Source: Gyrodactylus bullatarudis (Eukaryota; Platyhelminthes; Monogenea; Gyrodactylidea; Gyrodactylidae). Taken from it: 64,000 nt of DNA. The stretch covers positions 1 through 64,000 of the forward strand of contig SSNU01000251.1 of assembly GCA_012064415.1 (NCBI GenBank). Direction: 5' to 3'. Below, piece after piece: positions 54,011 to 64,000 of the stretch (the stretch's first letter is position 1; every line of letters begins with the position of its first letter). The notes below the pieces were generated by a model, which was not told the origin of the DNA, did not search any database, and worked only from the letters and a program-made list of their open reading frames with translations. Both the position numbers and the translations under genes were made by a program.

Positions 54011-54498
54011 TGGTGAATTTTGGATAAAATGTATTCTTCCTGAGATAATAATCCCCTTTATTTGATTCATTTTCTACCTAAATAAACATCGAAATGCCTA
54101 GTAGCATATAAAATACACTTGGAATCTTTCAAGAGTTGTCTTTCCTGGCTTAGATAAAGTTGATTTCTAACCTCTCTCAACCAAGAAAGACTTGAATGAA
54201 AATTTTATCATGGTACCCTTTAATCGGCATTCTTAAAAATATAAACACAGCCATAAAGTTGCAGCTTTTTGGAGACTTAAGTGGCAATTTCTAAGAACTT
54301 TTCGGACGAAAATAACTTTTGGTTTCTCGATATTTGTCCTACTTCTTAGTAGATTTCAAATACGAGCTCTTATTTGTTTTAGCTGGAAAATCGGGGTATG
54401 CACATTCTTACACATCAAAACTGGTGCACAACTGTATATTTAAGTCTCATAACTACAGAAAGTTCTAAATTAAATTATTGATAGTATATAAATAATTT
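54011..54498. other. Short intergenic stretch
   Basis: It holds the poly(A) signal of the upstream small secreted gene at 54081. Nothing else is recognisable. Confidence 0.5.
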
Positions 54499-54720
54499 TC
54501 ATATTTCAGAATAGCATTGATTGCAAATTATTTGACAGTGTTCTTGACAAGCTTTCTTTCCGCATTTTTTACAAACTGCTCTATTTTTCCTGTTTTTGCA
54601 CAACGAGCTTTGGTTATCAGAATAACTTTTGTTTTTTAAATGAATGACCTACTGGTATGAGCTCGTCTTGAGTAATCCCCATGAGTTTCTTTGAAAGAAA
54701 TTTCAAAAGTTCTCAATTTT
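54499..54720 (-). pseudogene. piggyBac-type transposase C-terminal fragment
   Basis: The minus-strand frame ending at 54499 reads NRKNRAVCKKCGKKACQEHC and then a CNQCYSEI end, matching the Cys/His-rich zinc-binding tail of piggyBac transposases. An in-frame stop lies just upstream; a neighbouring frame gives KFLSKKLMGITQDELIPVG, so at least one frameshift has broken the copy. The DDD catalytic domain is absent. Confidence 0.5.
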
Positions 54721-54942
54721 TTCCCACTATGAATATTTTATTAAATTTATGAAACTACTTGAGAGTATCTATCATATAATTAGTAAAAAAATCAAAAGAT
54801 TTTTTACTAGTTACTTTGGAATTTTGAAAATTTTATATTTATGAAAATACAAAAAAAATGTAGTACAATTACTGTAGTGGGGTTAACAATGTTAACTTAA
54901 CATTTTTATTATTTCAAAAAGCGAATAAGAATATATGTCAAA

Positions 54943-55539
54943 TCAATTCATAAAAAATCGTTTCTTGAAATTTTTAATAATTATTTCTAGAATCTTTTGA
55001 ACGTTATTAAGAAGAATCTTTTTCCGATTTTCGTCAGAAATATTTGGTAAATGAATGAAAAGAACATTTCTATTTGGATCCAAAAATAGCGATAAATAAT
55101 AAATGAAAGCACATAAAAAACAACCAGGATCGTCAGAGAGGACAAGTCCAAAATCATCTTCATTTTCTTTCTCATATGTATTAACTACTTTGATAACATT
55201 CAGATTAGTTGTCAAGATTTCTTCTGCATGATCGACACATTTAAAAGTTTCATTACAATAGAGTCCCTTGACGTCTTTTTCGTCATAGAATGAATTATGA
55301 CTCATTATTTCAAGCTCAATATCATTAGCCTTTGTAGAAACACCAAAATGAATGACAATATCTGGTTTAATTTCATTTCTAATAGAATTGGCTAATAATT
55401 TAACGCAATCATAAGAGACTTCCACATCCGATATCTTTATAAGATCAAAAGACTTTGTGTCAAGATGTTTGACAATGTAAGAACTTATATTATCCTTGAT
55501 GTCATTGAATTCACCAAAACCCGTTACAACTATTTTCAT
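54943..55539 (-). CDS. PGPEP1: Pyroglutamyl-peptidase I (peptidase family C15)
   Basis: Single exon, 198 aa, near the usual ~210 aa. This cytosolic cysteine peptidase removes N-terminal pyroglutamate from peptides. It starts MKIVVTGFGEFNDIKDNISS, the family's N-terminal signature (VTGFGPF...NPS). The catalytic triad is visible: Glu77 in LEIMSHN, Cys143 in SDDPGCFLCAFIYY, His163 in FIHLPNI. The enzyme is therefore probably active. The common Pro after the N-terminal GFG is Glu here. The ATG is followed at once by the conserved strand, so the start is secure. AATAAA on the coding strand lies about 35 nt after the stop. It faces the calpain-like gene head to head with about 310 bp between. Confidence 0.9.
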   Translation of the reverse strand: MKIVVTGFGEFNDIKDNISSYIVKHLDTKSFDLIKISDVEVSYDCVKLLANSIRNEIKPDIVIHFGVSTKANDIELEIMSHNSFYDEKDVKGLYCNETFKCVDHAEEILTTNLNVIKVVNTYEKENEDDFGLVLSDDPGCFLCAFIYYLSLFLDPNRNVLFIHLPNISDENRKKILLNNVQKILEIIIKNFKKRFFMN

Positions 55540-55852
55540 GATATTTTAATCCAATTTCAAGTTGAGATTTAGTAATGTTCACGGCAATAGTTGAAGACTT
55601 TGAAGTTTGATTATTATAATTTGTAATATCAAATCCTTAATTAATAATTCACAGTAAACTATTTACTAAACTTAGTATTACGCAATTAGAAATACTAATT
55701 ATACCTATACCTTTTAGGTAATTTACTAGGTACTAGGTAAATTTTACCTAAAAATTATATTTAGGAGTCAATTCAAACAGACTTTTTAAACAGACACATG
55801 TTTGTTTTTCTATATTCGAATCGCAAAAATTTAAAATATAAATATTTAATAT
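55540..55852. promoter_or_regulatory. Divergent spacer between pyroglutamyl-peptidase and calpain-like genes
   Basis: 313 bp between two start codons on opposite strands, so it probably holds both promoters. It contains near-tandem copies of ACTAGGTA/TTACCTA-type sequence around 55720-55750. A TATA-like ATATAAATATTTAATATA lies just before the calpain-like ATG; this is weak evidence in such AT-rich DNA. Confidence 0.35.
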
Positions 55853-58800
55853 ATGGGATCTAATTTCTCAATTGTAGAATTTGAAGATCAAAATTACGAA
55901 AAAATTAAAAGTGAATGTATAAGTAAAAATGAAAAATTTTATGACGTTACTTTTCCACATAATAATATTGAGGTCATAGATTATACTGTATATGAGTCTT
56001 TCCTGTTGAAAAGATCAGCTGAAATATCAGAAGAATGTCAAATTTATCAGCCAGACAGAATCAGTTCATTCCATGAAAGCTTTGTCAATAATTACGACTT
56101 TGTTCCTGTTTGTCACATTCTAGAAAACAGTGATATACTTCTAAAAAAAGTATTGAAAAATTATTTTCATTTTAAAGATTTTTCCTGACCTTACTGGTAC
56201 CGCTTTAGACACTCTGATTAACCAAGGAATGATTAGAGTTAGAATATTTCACTCAGGAGTCATCTATGAAATCATCATTGACGATTTCCTTCCATTTGAT
56301 AACAACAACTTGGTCGCTCTTAGATGTGACAATCCGTATATTTACTGGCCTGCTTTCTTGGAAAAAGCATACGCAAAGTAACATCATAGTTTAAGTCAGC
56401 TTATCTCAGATTTTTCGGAAGTTATGAATTTCTTAAAGAGCTGACAATTGACGATATTATGACAGATATTACCACTAGCGTGAATGAGTTCATTGACTTG
56501 AATCCCATTTACTCAAGTTTAAATGCTGCAAATGAAATGAAAGATTTTTATTTCAAAGTTGAAAAATTATTCACCGAAGATGTTGCCATAGTAGCATATT
56601 CCAAAGTAAATTTATATTTTCATCATGAAAGAAAGATACTTCAGATGGAATCATATCGGAAAAACCATACATTCTCAGTAAAACCATCATGATTCCTGAC
56701 AAATTCGGAACTCTTAACAAGCTATTGGAAATATTTACACCCATTCCGCCAAAGGATTTCTTGTTCAAAATGAAAAATCTGAACTACTCTTCCGAAGTTT
56801 TCAAATCAAAAGGTCAATGGACTGGCATTTACAGTGAAGATTCGCATGTGAGTTATCAGTGATAACTTATCACTGAGATAATTTATATTTTAAAAGATTC
56901 TATTCAAGTCATGAAAGTCTTGAAACTCACAGACCTTTTTAAAAAAAGACTGAATTTAACTCAGAAACTGTTTTTTTCCTAACAAGCAATTTTCTAGGAA
57001 TTATTCTGCATACCAGAGAATATAAGACCATCGCTTGGCTTGACTTTTAGCACAGAGGCGGAATTTGTAATACCAGTGAAAGAATTTTTCCAAAACTTTG
57101 CAACAATTGCCATCTTCCGTTGGCCAAAAACAAATCAACTTGAATTCGAGAAAAAAGGAAGAGTTTATGATTTCTATCAGTTCAAAGATACCTGGTATGC
57201 AGATCGAGCTGGAGGGGGACTCGCACACAAATTAACATTTTTGAATAATCCTCAAGTAAGTTTTTATGTTTCTAATAAAGTTTGAAATTCTAACTTTCAA
57301 TTGAACTTTCTGAAGTTGTTATTCTCGTTCATTTGGAGCACCAAGAAGTGTCTAAAAAACATTCAAATTTGTATTTCAATGAACTATGGCTATTGATTTT
57401 TTAAATTTTCTTTAGATACAAAGGTATATTATAAGATTGATGAAAATCGGGTCGATCAAGATAATCTTGATAAGATTAAATTTATATTTATTATTGATTA
57501 GGTTAATTTAATCTGTCGTTATTTACAACTCAGGATCAGGTCTTGTAGCGACAGAGCTATCAAACTTATGAAACCTCAATTTCAATATTTTAGTATAATT
57601 GTGAAAAAATTGATTCAGAAGCTGTTGATGATGTTTTTATTTATCATTGGATAGTTAAGAAAGTCAAGTAAAGACTAAAATTGCCAAAAATCTGAAAGTT
57701 ATCTTCTCCAATTAAGGACTTCTTATGTTCGTAGACTGTCTGAATTATTTTGGTAAAAAAATAAAATTTCTTTTAGTATTGCATAACTGTCAAGAATGAT
57801 TCATGCGATGACATATTGATATCTTTAAATCAACCAATTGATCGAGAGATTGGCTCCGTCGGACCAAATGATCTTCTCGGTCTTGTCCCTCCCAAAAATA
57901 TAACATTTAATCTATTCAAAATTGAATCAAATCGTGAAAGCAGGGTACATGCACTCTCAAATTGTCAAATGATTGAAACTCAACAGCCAAGGGCGATGCG
58001 ATCAATATTCATGTCACCAAAGTTGAAATATGGAAAATATCTTCTTATCCCATCGTTAGATGAGCCCCTAACCAATGGTTCTTATTACCTAAGATTCTAT
58101 TTATCAAATAATGCAAGTGTTTGGTAAGATTTGAAATATGGATTTTTGAGTGAAATCTTTCAAGAATACGAAAATTCTTCAAGATCAAAATTTTTCATAA
58201 GCTTTTTAAAAAGTCAATATTTTTTATTACTACCCTTACTTAATCGGTTAAATTCAAAGCAATTTCTTCTTATAAGCAGAAATAAATTTCACATTTCTAA
58301 GAAAAATATTTCGATATTGATTTTCCAATGAGCTGAGAAAAAATTCACTAGCACAGCTACTAGGTCTCTATCGATTCCTTTGGAATAGAGAAATTGGTTG
58401 TTAATTTTATAATTGATTTGCAAAATTTACTTTGCTCCTTCAAAATACTATAACACGCGTCATATAAATGATAGAACTGATTAATAGATTTACTATCGAA
58501 TAAGAGAGGAACAAAGTATTATATTTACTGAGGCTAAAATGACCCAACGGGTCTTTAAGGACTGAAGTAATTTTTTCCACTACTTATTTCTCACCATCTA
58601 TATATTTGAATAGAAAATATAATCAAAGCCAGCAAATGTGTGGAGACCAAAAATGAAAAAAATCACATACGCCGAAAAACCTCAAGTTTAGCTGCTAACA
58701 GTTATTGACATAACTTTTATAAGGTTTTGTTTATTCTTCCAAGATAATAGTTTTTCCTTTCAGTTTTTAATTTAAGTTTTTAAAGTCCCATAGAATTTTT

Positions 58801-61800
58801 TTATCATCACTCGCATTCAATCTTTTGTCTTTCTTATGGTTTTGAATACGCTGATTACGAATCGACAGTTTTTTAATGCAATTATTTTTGATTCAGGAGC
58901 TATCAAAAATTAACTCTCTTCGAATAAAAATAGCACGAGTTTGACCAATGAAAGAACTGAGATATTTGCGTATTTTTGCAATAAACTTGAGCGTTGAGAA
59001 AACTATGATTTTTATGAAATCATGCCTAAATGATGAATCATATCCACTATTGACAAAGAAAATTTCTTGATTGAATCTGATTGTCTTAATTAAATATAGT
59101 GGTCACAAAATTTAGGTTTTCACTTTAATTTTTCCTTTAACTTCCTTATTTTAGATCCAATTCTAATAAAACATATACCAATAGAATTGTTACAGCCCAT
59201 ACAACATCTTGATAATGTTATTTTTACAAATTCATTCAACGGTATTTGAAAAATTCAAAAATACTATACTTCATTAAGATACAAAACGCAATATTTATGT
59301 TTTCACTTTTTTATTTCAAGAAATCCCCTTTATTTTCAATGACATCATTACATCTTTGATACATAGACATAAGATAGGGATCAAGATCATCTTTTCTAAA
59401 AGAATCCCACTCTTTAGTGATGGCATCTTTCAGTTCTTGTATATTTCTGTATTGCTTCCCATTTTTGTAAACTTTCTGAGATAGAGTTCCCCATATGTTC
59501 TCAATTGGTTTGAGATCAGGACTTCTAGGTGGCCAGTCCATGATATTTATACCAGCTTGGTCTAAGAACTCTTTAGTAGATTTAGATCGATGACAAGGCG
59601 CGTTGTCATGCTGAAAAATCAATTCATTTTCTAATATCTCTTCTTTAAATGGTATGAGGGAGTTTTCAAGAACTTTTTGATAGGTTTCTGAATTCATCTT
59701 GGAGCTTATGAATTCTAGCCTCAGAGTCCCTCCATAACTGATGCCTCCCCAAACCATTACTGAGCCATCACCAAAATTTCTATTGACTGTTTGCGATTTT
59801 GAACGATATTTTGGTTGCCAACGATAACTAAGGCCATCAGGGCCATCTAAATTGAATTTCTTCTCATCTGAAAATAAAAATTGGCTTAGTAATTGGTCTA
59901 GGGAAGAGGATAAGAAGAATCGGAAGTCCTGAGGAATGGACAAATGAAATAGAGAATTCGAAGTCATGTTTGATGGAAAATGGTTATCCAGCCAAATTTG
60001 TGGACAAATTCATCAATCAACCTATGGTTAGAGATGAGGTTTTCGAAACAGAAGAGGAGGATAAAATTACTATTATCATGAAGCTTAACTTCAAAGGAGA
60101 TGGTTTCAGTAATGATATAAGAAGAAGACTTAATAATCTCATAGATCTAAATTATAATAATATACAATTGAAAATTGTATTTAAAACACAGAGATTGTTC
60201 AGTTTGATTCATAAGGATTTACTCAAACCTGAAGAGAAGACTCTATTAGTTTATCAATTCCAGTGTGATTGTGGCGCTTCTCACATAGGAAGAACTATTA
60301 GGAAGTTGTCTACAAGATCCAATGATCATCTACATAAGGATACCGCGGTTACTTGACATCTTAAGCAGGAAAACCACGCAGCTTCAATTTCAAATTTTTC
60401 CGTTTTATACAAAAACCCTGATGATAGCATAGATGTGTGGGTAAAGGAGAAATTCTTTATCAATCAATACAAACCCTATGTGTTCAGAAAAACTATTCCT
60501 ATAATCTTCAACTACCTTGGCCTATGTGAGCTTTTTCACTTTTCTCTCCACTGTTGCTATTTAATGGAGAGTTTTGATGTTTTTTCAGCTTGCATTTATT
60601 CTTATTTCTAAAACTTTTACTATTTCTTTCAAAATTGAAAATTATTATTTTCATTCAATTATTTAATTCTTATCATTTTTAAACTGATACCACTGATGAT
60701 CCTTTAAGAAATGTACATTTGGTGTTAATATATCTTTACTTCTATTTTAATATGATTTTAAGTGGTTTTTCGGACGTATTTGAGAATTTACGTGAATTAT
60801 TTAATCAGAAAAATTATAAATATTAGAATGAAAATAGTAAGAAGCAAGTTCCATAAAAAGTAGAGAATGTAAGCTGAAAAAAAGATTATTTCCTCATGGA
60901 TTTGAAGTGACAGTAGATAATAAAAATTACGTGCTGCACTTCAATGGAAATGTTTAAATGATGGTAATCATTAGTGTTAGTCAATACTGAAAAAAATCAT
61001 AAATTCATTAAATTGCATTTTTTCAGGTGTTGAAAATGCAAGATTTAATTTTCGTAACTGCATATTTTTGAGGCCCTAGTGATAACAATAATCCAGGAGG
61101 ACTTTAAGGGGGTTAATCTAACGAATCAATATAAAAATGTGGTCAGAAAAGATTTTCGTCAATTCTTTTAAAAAGTATTTTATTTAGTGAATTGACAGAA
61201 GATATCCCAAAAGTTCCACCATTAAAACGATTCCTCATAAAGTACAATTATGTTACTCGGATATCGATCAAGCGGGGTGTTAATTTGGAATTTTTAACCA
61301 GTTCTGGGGTCCCATCCCCTTACTGTATTTTGACGGTTAAATATTGTCCGAATTACTGTACTAAAGTTATAGAGAATACTCTGAACCCGATTTGGAATGA
61401 AGATTTTATCATTTTCCACGAGGATCCAGTAAAGATCCCAATCAACTTGAAAGTAGGTTTAAATATTATTAAAACATATAAATTTCCTAAAAAAACATAT
61501 CTAAAACTCTCTTAAACAATGCAATGACAAAAATGAAGAGAAAACTATGAAAAATCAATCAAATTTCATGAATCACAGGAATTATGTCTAAAATAATTGT
61601 AAAATCTATATGTCTACTCAATAGTATATGCGTGAATATTAAAAATGACTATAAATTATGTCTCTTGTATAAGAAACGCTTCGTAAGCATTTATAATAGG
61701 CCAAGTTATATAATTTGAACTCTTTTAGGTGATGAGTAAATCTTCCTTCGGTATGGACAAATTTATTGGAGAGAAAGACTTGTACTCTGAAGACCTATCA

Positions 61801-61926
61801 AAGACAGATGAAGTGGAAATAACATTGATGACAGAAAAAAAGAAGAATGAACCTCCTGCCATGACTAAAGGAAAAATTTTAGTCTCTTTTATTCATGTTG
61901 ACATTAAAAATTTCAAATCAGTGTAA
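55853..61926 (+). CDS. CAPN5: Calpain-5/6-like protein, catalytically inactive
   Basis: Exons: 55853-56149, 56178-56377, 56410-56605, 56632-56847, 56998-57255, 57777-58123, 61188-61452, 61729-61926 (1,977 nt, 658 aa), all phases consistent. Length and domain order match calpain-5/6, which lack EF hands: protease core (about 1-330), domain III (about 340-500), C-terminal C2 domain (about 530-658). Family anchors: FLEKAYAKFFGSYEFL, AEFVIPVKEFFQNFATI, DRAGGGLAHKLTFLNNPQ, and C2 residues NTLNPIWNEDFI. Aligned to calpain-5, the catalytic Cys is Tyr81 (NNYDFVPVC in place of GNCWFVAAC), the His is Lys242 (EKPY in place of GHAY), and only Asn280 remains. It should have no protease activity and may be a scaffold, as proposed for vertebrate calpain-6. 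Introns 1-3 are 28, 32 and 26 nt. It begins MGSN, a possible myristoylation site. Confidence 0.88.
56150..56177 (+). other. Ultrashort intron (28 nt) of the calpain-like gene
   Basis: It begins GTATTG and ends TTTTAAAG. Its removal restores the frame between ILLKK and IFPDL, where calpains are continuous. Confidence 0.75.
56378..56409 (+). other. Ultrashort intron (32 nt) of the calpain-like gene
   Basis: It begins GTAACA and ends TTATCTCAG. Unspliced it gives an immediate stop; spliced it restores EKAYAKFFGSYE. Confidence 0.8.
56606..56631 (+). other. Ultrashort intron (26 nt) of the calpain-like gene
   Basis: It begins GTAAAT and ends CATGAAAG. Removal joins VAIVAYSK to KDTSDGIISEKPY in the calpain frame; without removal the frame shifts and ends in a stop. 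Confidence 0.7.
59097..59880 (-). pseudogene. Tc1-type transposase remnant (DD34E), N-terminus lost
   Basis: The minus frame 59967-59311 carries the complete catalytic region: FSDEKKF (first Asp), VWGGISYGG, FQHDNAPCH (second Asp), then WPPRSPDLKPIENIWG with Glu exactly 34 residues later (DD34E, Tc1 group). The N-terminal DNA-binding half is missing: beyond about 59880 the sequence belongs to the Penelope-like remnant, and the frame's first ~28 residues are antisense to that element. A likely Tc1 terminus (AGTGGTCACAAAATTTAGG) lies at about 59101. Whether the surviving frame is expressed is unknown; without DNA-binding domains it should not transpose. It is in intron 6 of the calpain-like gene. 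Confidence 0.8.
59880..60830 (+). mobile_element. Penelope-like retroelement 3' half with GIY-YIG module
   Basis: The frame 59970-60356 reads MENGYPAKFVDKFI (a motif near the end of the reverse transcriptase), TQRLFSLIHKDLLKPEEKT, then VYQFQCDCGASHIGRTIRKL, a GIY-YIG endonuclease core (here HIG for YIG). A stop at 60354-60356 interrupts it; the next frame continues with VKEKFFINQYKPYVFRK, so it is a broken copy. The 3' untranslated region to about 60830 is repeated at 3.4 kb and 20.2-20.7 kb. The reverse transcriptase core is absent. Confidence 0.75.
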
Positions 61927-62363
61927 AATAGAATTTCTTTTATTGAATATCACAGTTGCCAATTTCTATCAGAATTGATTCGTCATAATTTTCAATAGTT
62001 CAGCTTATACTTTTAAGTTACAATCTATCATTTATTCATGATTTTGTCTAATTGGTTGATTTTAGGATGTGAAATGTCAAATAAGGAATAAGCCAATCAT
62101 AATCTTTTCTGATTTTGAACACAATCATCTAGAACTGTGGGCGTCAGTATTGCATAGGAAATATGTATCCATTAGTGTATATGGTAGAAGACAACGTATT
62201 TCTGAACATGTAACTATACAAATCTATTTATTCTTTTAATATATAGTGTATTCAATTCAAATTTCATCAATCATCTAACTGATTTTCATTCATTGGATTA
62301 GTTGCGTTTTGTTCACGACATCGTTTGTTCCAATTTTCACATTACAAAAAAGCAATAAGAAAC
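61927..62363. other. Spacer between calpain-like gene and small unknown gene
   Basis: AT-rich, no ORF. A TATATAG sequence at about 62240 lies ~120 nt before the downstream ATG and could be its TATA box. Confidence 0.35.
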
Positions 62364-62711
62364 ATGGATAAAATTACCGGCTTCATCAACGGAATCTTTA
62401 AGGGCAAAATGGATTTGTCCAAAATTGGAGGTCTTGACGGGTTATTGGAGAAGGTCAAATCCCTTTCAAATGCTGAGGGACAGGTTGATATTGGAAAATT
62501 GAAAAAATTAGTCATGCCTTTTGCCAGCCAGTTCATGGGCGATTCTGTCAAGAAGTTCTTCGAGGAAAATAAAGGAAAAACTACCGTGAAAACTGATGAT
62601 GCTCTCAATTATTTCAAGGAAAATATCAAAGTTGAAGTAAACAAGCCTGAGGAGAGTGAGAAGCCAGTTGTTGAGGAAAAGAAAGAAGAGCCCACTCCTG
62701 CTGCCTCATAG
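62364..62711 (+). CDS. Small intronless protein of unknown function
   Basis: 115 aa from ATG 62364; no upstream in-frame ATG is present. I do not recognise it. The first ~90 residues look like a compact helical domain with amphipathic stretches (MDKITGFINGIFKGKMDLSK, GLDGLLEKVKSLSN, IGKLKKLVMPFASQF, FFEENKGKTTVKTDDALNYF). The tail is disordered and acidic/proline-rich (KPVVEEKKEEPTPAAS). No signal peptide or membrane segment. Base composition is clearly less AT-rich than the surroundings, which supports real coding. Poly(A) signals AATAAA occur at 63326 and 63341. It could be a free gene or a terminal exon of a longer one; the in-frame start favours the former. Confidence 0.6.
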   Translation: MDKITGFINGIFKGKMDLSKIGGLDGLLEKVKSLSNAEGQVDIGKLKKLVMPFASQFMGDSVKKFFEENKGKTTVKTDDALNYFKENIKVEVNKPEESEKPVVEEKKEEPTPAAS

Positions 62712-64000
62712 ATTTCTCTATCCTAGTCTAATTTCAATTCTTTTCATCAGCCTGTACTGTAATTCTACTTCAAAATCTCAAACTTTACTTGAAAATTAAT
62801 CATAAGAACTGGTCCTTCGACCCATTCCTTGACTCTTAAACAAAATTTCAAGCAAAAGAAAATATTCAACAGAATCATTTTTTTATCACGAGCATCAAAC
62901 TAAATCACAAAAACATGCCAGAAAAATTTTCAAGACATTTACAAAATCTATTGAGATTTCAGTATTTTTATTTTTCGTCAACTTCGTGTGGCTTCATCTC
63001 TAAATATCTTACAATCTCATCTAATGAAGAAGTGATCTTTTCACATTTATGTTAATTTTGTTATCTTGCCTTATTATTATTATTACATGTATTGTTATAA
63101 AAGAACCAAATGATATATTTAAAAATTTTCATTATTTTTCAATTTTAGTTTTTTGTTTTTTTTCTGATAATTTTTTATACTTTTGTTTGGAAGAAATGAA
63201 ATGTAATGACGATAACAGTAATTAAAAACAAGAAAAATATGTTATATTGGATGAAGAAGAAATCTATAGAAAAGATGTATGAATTAACTGTATAACTAAA
63301 AAGAAAAAGATAGTAAAATCAGTTGAATAAATTTGAACAAAATAAAAACTGTTTTTAGAATGATCTGGGCCTCAGGAAGTAAAAGTTTTTAAAGTAAAGC
63401 TAGTCGACATGAGGATGAGAATTTACTATTTGCACAAAATACTTTAAAGTACACGATGAAATTAGCCCAAGAGTTGTAGAATAAAAAATTCCTTGAAAAA
63501 AATTTTTATTGATTTTAAAGTACTGTGGTCAAGGGATGTTTTTAGGATCAGAATAAATCAGGATCAAATCGAAATTTAAAGAAATTCAAATCGTAAAAGT
63601 GGGATTTCAAAAAATATTCATCGAATTCGTATTTTTCATGAAAAACGTGATTTTTCGTAAAAATCATAGATTCCCAACTTCATATGTATTAGCTTTATTT
63701 CGAAGATTTCAAGCAATTCATTACTGACATTTCAGAATTCTGCCACAATGGCTAAAAGTAACTCGCCATTTCCAAGAAAAAGTTAAAATTTTTAGTTCAC
63801 TTTTCTTCATGATAATCAAAAAGTTTGAATGGCTCAATTTCTCACAGTAATGACAAATTTGTGTGAGCATCCAAAGTTGATGTCAATCAATAGAATATAA
63901 TATTGCTTCAAATCTTCGAAATCGATAAGAGTTTTAAGCTCAAACGTTGTTAAATTGTTCTCTATTTAACAATTTATTGGCTCTGTCTTCCTGTCTTTCC
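62712..64000. other. 3' flank with one repeat
   Basis: It holds candidate poly(A) signals for the upstream small gene and a TTATTATTATTATTA run at 63070-63085. The family A element at 63393-63695 follows. No gene seen to the end of the window. Confidence 0.5.
63393..63695. repeat. Short family A element (~300 bp)
   Basis: The left end AAGCTAGTCGACATGAGGAT is a family A terminus; the right end TTCCCAACTTCATATGTATT resembles the arm sequence at 1580-1600. No ORF. Confidence 0.55.

Noticed and set aside
59970..60356. Homing endonuclease suggested by the GIY-YIG-like motif
   Set aside because: The upstream NGYPAKFVDKFI motif, the repeated 3' region and the second copy at 20.9-21.2 kb indicate a Penelope-like retroelement.

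Overview
This is metazoan nuclear DNA: AT-rich, with spliced genes (GT-AG introns), long introns full of transposon debris, and no operons, CRISPR arrays, rRNA or convincing tRNA genes. The species cannot be fixed from the sequence. A TRPM2-type channel with a NUDT9-H tail, Penelope-like retroelements, Tc1 and piggyBac remnants and very short introns fit an invertebrate. A flatworm-like or copepod-like genome are two possibilities; both are inference.

Layout. 1-8165: no supportable gene, dominated by foldback/MITE repeats. 8166-13737 (+): a divergent cyclin Y gene with three introns of only 27-31 nt. 15270-48105 (-): one 33-exon gene for a TRPM2-like cation channel. I rebuilt every splice junction; all phases agree and the exons sum to 5,715 nt (1,904 residues). 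Its introns hold a LINE 3' end, a Penelope-like remnant and many MITEs. 48106-53590: intergenic, with two long terminal-inverted-repeat elements. 53591-54010 (+): a small secreted protein, possibly cystatin-like. 54499-54720 (-): a decayed piggyBac transposase C-terminus. 54943-55539 (-): an intronless pyroglutamyl-peptidase I. 55853-61926 (+): an eight-exon calpain-5/6-like protein that has lost its catalytic Cys and His; three of its introns are 26-32 nt, and intron 6 holds a Tc1/Penelope composite. 62364-62711 (+): a small intronless gene of unknown function. The rest is repeat or featureless.

Most notable points: (1) a TRPM2-type channel with a complete NUDT9-H domain whose Nudix box lacks the catalytic signature; (2) ultrashort introns (26-32 nt) in two neighbouring genes, while the channel gene between them has none below 51 nt; (3) a calpain pseudoprotease with Tyr and Lys replacing Cys and His; (4) a candidate intronic poly(A) exon that would make a channel-less N-terminal TRPM protein; (5) several families of long-armed foldback elements, one with a tRNA-B-box-like core. 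The genes show no sign of being a functional cluster; they look like independent neighbours.
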